64,000 nt of DNA from Coccinella septempunctata (taxonomy: Eukaryota; Arthropoda; Insecta; Coleoptera; Coccinellidae): positions 662,501 to 726,500 of the forward strand of contig NC_058196.1 in assembly GCF_907165205.1 (NCBI RefSeq), written 5' to 3'. Shown here piece after piece: positions 58,406 through 64,000 of the stretch. The notes beneath the pieces are model-generated. The model was given only the letters and a program-made list of their open reading frames with translations, was not told the origin of the DNA and ran no database searches. Each line of letters starts with the position of its first letter. Position 1 is the stretch's first letter. Made by a program: the position numbers and the translations under genes.

Positions 58406-59505
58406 ATCGAAACGACCAACAAGATTAGGTGCGTTTGTTAACCATTTTCTCAATTGAAACCCTGATTCTCGCAATAAATTTGTTACTGTTGATTGTAACT
58501 GTAAAACATCTGATTCATTGTTTCCGCCATCTAAATAATCGTCAACATAAAAATTTAATTTTATGGATTTAGCAGCTGCTGGATATTTTTCCGCATTTTC
58601 ATGAGCTATTTGTTGCATTGCTCTAATCGCTAAAAAACTAGAAGACTTACTCCCGTAGGTAACTGTCAATAGTTCGTAACATTTTAATTTTTCTGTTTCA
58701 GAATTCCGCCAGAAAATTCTTTGAAATTTAGTTTGACTGTGGTGAAGCCATACCTGTCTATACATTTTGGAAATGTCTGCCGTTATAACGTAGGTTGGTA
58801 CTCGAAATCTTAAAAGTATATCAATCAGTTCACTTTGTATAGAAGGTCCTGATAATTGTAGGTCATTTAAAGAAATATTATTGTCTGATTTTGCTGAGAA
58901 GTCAAACACAACTCTGCATGGGGTGGTATCACTATCCTTTAAAACTGGATGATGTGGAACATAATATGCTGAACCATCATCTTCGAGATCATTGATATCA
59001 ACCTCTAATTCTCTAAGGTGTCCTAATCGTAAGTATTCGTCAATAAAATCTATGTATTGTTGTTTAACGTTTGCGCTCTTTGCCAGTTTGCGTTCTAAGT
59101 AATAGAATCTTTTAATTGCCATTTCCTTTGATTTTCCCAATTGAAAAGACTCATCCTTAAATGGAATTTTTACTACAAATTTATTGTCTGGAGCCCTACT
59201 GAAATTTGAAATGAAATGTTTCTCACAAACATTCATCTCTTATGTCAATGTTTGTACAATTTTCAATTTGCCAAAACTTCTCTAAGTTCTCATTCAATAA
59301 CTCGTTCGCTTCATTGTCATTAATTGCCACGTTACTAGAAACATGATTCGTTGCTCTTAATCCAAAGTTACTTATCTCTCCGCCTAATATCCAACCTAAT
59401 TGAGTGTTTTGCAATATCAGACCGTTGTCAAGCCTTATTTTGCACAAAATATCAATTTCTTGACTCTTATTGAAATCTGGATCTGCTAATAATTTATCTC
59501 CCGGA
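58406..59505 (-). pseudogene. BEL/Pao reverse transcriptase
   Basis: Minus strand. 59505-59223 is the protease-RT linker (NIPGDKLLADPDFNKSQEID, QNTQLGWILGGEI). 59236-58406 is RT with YVPHHPVLK, RVVFDFSAKS, VITADISKMYRQV and the active site KLNFYVDDYLDGG. One frame break near 59230. It continues beyond the MITE at 57840. The open frame between 58402 and 58265 is MITE sequence. Confidence 0.85.
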
Positions 59506-59511
59506 ATGTTC
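59506..59511. repeat. RTE target duplication, left copy
   Basis: ATGTTC, matched at 62872-62877. Both lie in the BEL/Pao frame at the same codon position (SVLN / NIPGD). Confidence 0.8.
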
Positions 59512-60001
59512 GTCGTGGCAACATACACGATGATTAACCCGATCTAAGGGGAACCAGAGACACATTCTCTGATCCCACTTAGATAAATCTCAGCAGGCGC
59601 GTCCAAGTCGCGGGGGTGGGCCCGACTCATTCAGTCGGAGGCTAAGTTCTGCTGGGGACCTAGTACTGCGGGGTATAACGCAGTCCCCTTGTCCAGGGAG
59701 ACGGACGAAGACCACAACGGCGGTGAACAAGTTCTTCGGTACGGTTGATCCGGCGGAAGTGGCAACCCGGGTCTCGAGGGTTAGTATTGAACCAAAAGGG
59801 GAGGATTAGTCTCCATAGCCCTGCAAGGCAACTAATCTAGAGGAAAAAACCTCGAACAAACATTCTGGCCCTCCCGGTTGGGGGTTAAGGCGTCAGGTTA
59901 GTTCCCTGTCACTTGTAAAACCTCAACTTACTAAAAAGCCTAACAATTGCCTCGGAAAGGATGGATTACATGGTCAACGACATAAGCTACGGAAAAGGAT
60001 T
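59512..60001 (+). promoter_or_regulatory. RTE 5' untranslated/promoter region
   Basis: Clearly more GC-rich than its surroundings, as expected for an internal LINE promoter. The ORF frame remains open through its second half, so translation may begin in it. Confidence 0.5.
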
Positions 60002-62854
60002 TTGAATGTGGGTACTTGGAATGTCCAGGGAATCAGAGGAAAGATGGAAGAAGTGACGAAAGAACTCCTCAGCTTGGGTGTTGAAATAGCGGCATTAACG
60101 GAAACAAAGAAGAAGGGTACGGGCTCGGAACTCTTCGAAAATTATGTTCATATATTTACTGGAGTTCCAAAACATGAAAGGGCAAAAAGAGGTGTTTCCA
60201 TCATGATACACAAAAGACATAAAAACAAAATAACGGATTTCGAGACAATCAACGAAAATATAATTAGGGTCAATATCACAATAAATCAAAATCCCATCGC
60301 GATCCTTGGAATATACGCAATATCAGATGATGAACCGCAAATGAAAAAGGATGTGTTTTTTGAACAAGTTAGCGACGAGATTATGAAAATTGGAAAAACA
60401 AGAGAGATTCTTCTACTAGGTGATCTAAATAGTAGAGTAGGACAAAGAATTAACGATGCCGTTGTAGGTCCTTTCGGAGAAGTGAATACAAACGACAACG
60501 GAGAGAGACTCATTGAAATATGTCAACAACATCAATTGAGAATAACAAACGGCTACTTCAGACATAAAGATATACATACATATACATGGATACAACATAC
60601 AAGGAATTTGAGATCAGTCATCGACTATGTGATAACCAGACAGAACACAAGTTTTATAATACACGATGTGAGATCGTATCGAGGCGTCACATGCGGTTCG
60701 GATCATTATCTAGTCAGAGCAAAGATGATAATACCTTATAGATCCCAGAAACTCTCAGACAACAGCAAAGAAGAAAACGTTCCAACAAATAAGGAATATA
60801 ATGTCAACAGTCTGACAAATGAAAGTACTCGAAGATTATACCAGAATAGATTGGATGAAAAACTTCTGCAGACAGTGGACCAGCAACCCGTAGAACTAGT
60901 TTATAGAAACATAGTAGAAGGTATGAAAAAGGCTGCAGAGGAAGCAATCGGGACCAAAACAAAACGAGACAGTAAGAACTTATGGTGGAACGAGGAAATC
61001 GAAGAATTGGTGCGTCAGAAGAAGAAATTATATCTAAGATGGTTAAATACAAAGGACCAGGAAGACAGAGATCAATATTTGGAAATAAAGAGAACAACCA
61101 GAAGATTGAGAAATAAAGCCGAGAGAGAGATGTGGGACCAAAAGTGTAGTGAGATCAACACATATCTGGGTGGAAAAAAGTCCTCCGAATCATGGAAATT
61201 CATCAGGAACCTGAAATCTGACGCAAAAAATAAGACAAATATTCAAATTATACCAACGGAAAAATGGCTCGACTACTATAGAGGGTTGTTGACTGAGAAC
61301 AGAGAACAATATTTGTTGAATTCTCCACTGAGGGTTCTCGTAGAGGGTGACGAAATAACAGTTTCAGTTGAACAAGTGAAGAATGCGGCGCAAAAATTGA
61401 AGAATGGTCGCGCAGCAGGTCCAGAAGGAATCCCAGCTGAACTCATCAAGTGTGGGTCGGAACAACTATTTGAACAACTTACATGGTGTATTAATCAGTA
61501 CTTGAATGGCGAGCCGGTTCCTGAGGAATGGAAGGAGGCATATATTTCGTCTGTCCATAAGAAAGGAAACAAACTGGATTGTTCGAACTACAGAGGAATA
61601 TCCGTAACCAGTACTCTGAGCCGTTTGTATGGAAGACTCATCCGTGACATGATAGAGGAAGAATATAAGAACTTAGAAGAGGAAGAACAATCTGGATTTC
61701 GGGCTGGAAGAACATGCACTGATAACATCTTTTGTTTAAAACAAATTATAGAGAAGAGAACCGCCGTTGGTCAGGAAACTCACCTAATGTTCATAGATCT
61801 GAAAAAAGCCTACGATACTATCCCAGTGAAAAAACTATGGCGAGTTTTAGAGGAAACCAATCTCAACCATACCCTCATAAGAGCTCTAAAAAATCTGTAT
61901 GAGGGCACGACATCAAGAATAAAGGTCGGTAGCAGGTTATCAGAAAAGTTCCTGGTAGATAAGGGTCTTCGCCAAGGATGCTGTATATCGCCTACATTAT
62001 TCAAGATCTATGTAGCGCGGGCATTATACCAATGGAAGAGGAAATGTGGCGGAATGGGCATCGATATCGGTGAAACGTGCCTTTACACCCTACAATTTGC
62101 TGACGATCAAGTCGTCATAGCAAACGATAAAGATGACTTGCAATACATGGCCAGAAAACTACAAGAGGAGTATAGGCACTGGGGATTGGAACTCAATACA
62201 GAAAAAACGAAATATCTTCCTATAGGAGCAGAGCAGTCTAACATCCAACTAGACGAAGGTGAAGTAGCATGCTGCAGCGTATACACCTATCTCGGGGTGG
62301 AATTCGACACGTCTGGAAAGGATGATAAAGAAATACAGAAGAGAGTTACACAGGCTAAAAGAACTATAGGATGTCTAAATGGTGTGCTCTGGAGTAACAG
62401 CATCGGAAAGAAACGTAAATATAATATCTACGAATCATTCATCAAGAGTAGCTTGATTTATGGAGCAGAGACGTGGAGAATAACACAACACAATCGAAGA
62501 AAACTTGAAGCTGCTGAAATGGACGTATTTCGAAGATCACTGGGTATATCTCGTAGAGATAGAGTGAAAAACGACGACGTGAGACAACAGATGGGAATAG
62601 ATGGCTCGATAATGACCGATATAGAACGAAGACAGCTCATATGGTACGGTCACGTTCAAAGAATGGAAGGAACTAGACTGCCCAAGATTGCAATGATGTG
62701 GACACCAACACACCGTAGAAAGCCTGGAAGACCGAAGAAAACTTGGAAGGAAGAAATCGGGAAAGCCATGAGTGCCCGAGATCTGAGAGAAGACCAGTGG
62801 AACAACCGTCGAGAATGGAAGTTAGGCATCGGACAACGAAGAAAAACGTTTTAA
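60002..62854 (+). CDS. RTE endonuclease-reverse transcriptase, ~950 residues
   Basis: The frame is unbroken. Residues ~1-230 form the AP-like endonuclease (NVGTWNVQGIRGKMEE, LTETKKKG, LLLGDLNSRVG, SVIDYVITRQN, CGSDHYLVRAKM). RT occupies ~450-760 (LKNGRAAGPEGIPAELIK, NYRGISVTSTLSRLYGRLI, FIDLKKAYDTIP, LRQGCCISPTLFKIY and the active site LQFADDQVVIAN). The C-terminal domain has the RRSLGISRRDRV and WYGHVQRMEGTRLPK phrases of this clade. The first codon of this span is TTG; the same frame is open upstream to at least ~59820 without a clear ATG, and the first internal ATG is at residue 15. Catalytic residues look intact, so this copy may be, or recently was, active. Confidence 0.9.
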   Translation: MNVGTWNVQGIRGKMEEVTKELLSLGVEIAALTETKKKGTGSELFENYVHIFTGVPKHERAKRGVSIMIHKRHKNKITDFETINENIIRVNITINQNPIAILGIYAISDDEPQMKKDVFFEQVSDEIMKIGKTREILLLGDLNSRVGQRINDAVVGPFGEVNTNDNGERLIEICQQHQLRITNGYFRHKDIHTYTWIQHTRNLRSVIDYVITRQNTSFIIHDVRSYRGVTCGSDHYLVRAKMIIPYRSQKLSDNSKEENVPTNKEYNVNSLTNESTRRLYQNRLDEKLLQTVDQQPVELVYRNIVEGMKKAAEEAIGTKTKRDSKNLWWNEEIEELVRQKKKLYLRWLNTKDQEDRDQYLEIKRTTRRLRNKAEREMWDQKCSEINTYLGGKKSSESWKFIRNLKSDAKNKTNIQIIPTEKWLDYYRGLLTENREQYLLNSPLRVLVEGDEITVSVEQVKNAAQKLKNGRAAGPEGIPAELIKCGSEQLFEQLTWCINQYLNGEPVPEEWKEAYISSVHKKGNKLDCSNYRGISVTSTLSRLYGRLIRDMIEEEYKNLEEEEQSGFRAGRTCTDNIFCLKQIIEKRTAVGQETHLMFIDLKKAYDTIPVKKLWRVLEETNLNHTLIRALKNLYEGTTSRIKVGSRLSEKFLVDKGLRQGCCISPTLFKIYVARALYQWKRKCGGMGIDIGETCLYTLQFADDQVVIANDKDDLQYMARKLQEEYRHWGLELNTEKTKYLPIGAEQSNIQLDEGEVACCSVYTYLGVEFDTSGKDDKEIQKRVTQAKRTIGCLNGVLWSNSIGKKRKYNIYESFIKSSLIYGAETWRITQHNRRKLEAAEMDVFRRSLGISRRDRVKNDDVRQQMGIDGSIMTDIERRQLIWYGHVQRMEGTRLPKIAMMWTPTHRRKPGRPKKTWKEEIGKAMSARDLREDQWNNRREWKLGIGQRRKTF

Positions 62855-62871
62855 AACCGATATATATATAT

Positions 62872-63900
62872 ATGTTCAAAACGCTTGAATTAAAGTCATG
62901 ACTTGGCAAATATTGTGTGATCTTAGGTAAGATAAGACATGGAATAGTTTCAGAATATCCATTTACCATAGAGTATATGCTAATTATCATCTTGCATCTA
63001 GCGATTGCACTGAAACTGTTACCAATACCTGATATAGTGTATTTTATTGGAATTTTTTCCAAACCTAACATATTTGATAATTTTTCAGATATAAAATTAC
63101 TTTGTGAACCTGGGTCAAGTAACATTCGTGCCTTTATGAATTTTCCATATTTATTTTTAACATTTATTATTGCAGTTGATAGTAAAGACAATGTTTTGCT
63201 GCCTGCCATGGCTGCTAATGATATTGATTCAGAAGTATTTATTTCCGTTGAAATGCCACAAACATTATCTTTAGTATTGTCACGCTTACATTTATCCTTA
63301 TCCGTGGTATTGACTCGACTATTAGCATTAGATTTATTTTCGCAGTGTAATAAAGTATTGTGATACTTATTGCATTTTCTACAGCTCGATCTGTTGCATT
63401 CATTAACGCTGTGATTGGGATTTAAACAATTTTTACATAACTTGAGCCTTTCACTTTCTTTCACTCTATCCTCAATATTTAAACTCAAAAACTTGTCACA
63501 TTTAAATATAGAATGATCTTCCTTACAAAAATAACATGAATACTTTTGATTTGTTTCTTGTCTCGTCATAAATGCGTTCGTTTTTCTTTCTCTAAAACCT
63601 ATCTTATGATTTTCTTGTTTTTTCTCAGAATTTAATCCTAATTTATCTAATAATAAAAATTTTTGTTTCAGGAATTCACTAATCTCGTCCATTGTGGGTA
63701 ATTCACCTTTCAGGTTAAAACCTTCCCAGTCTCTCCTGGTCCTGTTATCGAACTTTGAGACAATTAAATGTATAAGAAGTGTATCCCACTCCTTCACTGG
63801 TTGACCAAGATTTTCTAAAGATCGCAAATTCTTAGTGAATGAATCATAAAGATTTTTTAAATCCGAACTATTTTCTTTTGTCATTACTGGTATTTGAAAT
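62872..63900 (-). pseudogene. BEL/Pao gag and protease
   Basis: The minus-strand frame from 63884 has a gag capsid-like part (LIHLIVSKFDNRTRRDWEGF), Cys/His knuckles (CYFCKEDHSIFKC, CKNCLNPNHSVNEC, CRKCNKYHNTLLHC), and the protease region LLDPGSQSNFIS with Pro where Thr/Ser is usual after Asp. It ends at LPSHDFNSSVLN, where the RTE is inserted. The longer open frame to 62673 is antisense RTE sequence. The 5' end runs off the window. Confidence 0.85.
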
Positions 63901-64000
63901 AAATTATTGACATAGGTTTCGATAATAATTCTTTTATTTTCATATGCATCCTTGAGAATTGAAAATGCTACTGAATAATTAGCACTAGTAATTGGGATGG

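Larger units (their letters stand above)
59512..62871 (+). mobile_element. RTE-clade non-LTR retrotransposon, apparently full length
   Basis: 3,360 bp between ATGTTC duplications. It has a 490-bp GC-richer 5' region, a single long ORF without ORF1, a very short 3' end and a (TA)n tail (62859-62871). A single EN-RT ORF with a tiny 3' UTR and microsatellite tail is the RTE layout. It is inserted in the BEL/Pao element on the opposite strand. Confidence 0.9.

Noticed and set aside
62673..62871. C-terminus of the 403-residue BEL frame
   Set aside because: Antisense to the RTE 3' end; the BEL homology stops at the target duplication.

Overview
This window is repeat-dense, AT-rich nuclear DNA of an arthropod, most likely an insect. 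The evidence is a dense mix of animal-type transposons (piggyBac, mariner, pogo, hAT and other MITEs, Penelope, non-LTR, Copia, Gypsy, BEL/Pao), GT-AG introns, and almost no unbroken host genes. The species cannot be told from the sequence; a beetle or another large-genome insect would fit. I found no rRNA, tRNA, CRISPR array or bacterial operon. Start codons of most open frames here are unreliable, so boundaries are usually those of the recognisable homology.

Layout. 0-2.1 kb: decayed multi-exon gene of the DUF7869-like family, split by a rearranged mariner copy. 2.1-5.1 kb: mostly unassigned, with degenerate tandem repeats and a foldback at 3.2-3.8 kb. 5.1-24.4 kb: a nest. A Gypsy 3' end (LTR 5118-5332 plus the end of pol) is split by a 12.9-kb foldback DNA transposon (5720-18608) flanked by a perfect 9-bp target duplication. 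That element has long terminal inverted repeats built of 141-bp tandem repeats (about 8 copies left, about 34 right). Its centre encodes an RNase H-like (MULE/NOF-like) transposase followed by PHD finger, Ulp1-type cysteine protease and a second PHD finger. Secondary insertions inside it are a LINE 3' end, a 192-bp hAT-type MITE and an inverted-repeat element. Beyond it lie the rest of the Gypsy integrase, a piggyBac copy (18895-21594) inserted at TTAA, and a Copia element that seems to join directly to the Gypsy sequence.

24.4-32.8 kb: Penelope fragment, perfect-hairpin MITE, an uncharacterised arthropod protein remnant cut off by a 3-kb CR1/Jockey-type LINE, GC-rich repeats, mariner fragment. 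32.8-39.5 kb: internally deleted Gypsy with an internally deleted Copia (two 212-bp LTRs, 5-bp target duplication) inserted in it, next to a third Copia. 39.7-44.3 kb: an uncharacterised gene whose exon was hit, just after its 3' splice site, by a 3.74-kb transposon with 40-bp terminal repeats and a two-exon DUF7869-like gene. 44.7-48.5 kb: hammerhead-bearing Penelope-like elements, LINE end, uncharacterised pseudogene, Penelope copy with an inverted arm. 49.8-54.4 kb: Copia split by a mariner 5' piece (forming one fused open frame) and by a pogo copy. 54.7-64 kb: LINE end, then a BEL/Pao element broken by a 559-bp MITE and by an apparently full-length RTE retrotransposon (59512-62871), the most intact coding unit in the window.

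The genes here do not form a host pathway. They are layers of mobile elements, and the target duplications give a readable order of insertion. The most unusual object is the foldback element with the transposase plus PHD-Ulp1-PHD module.
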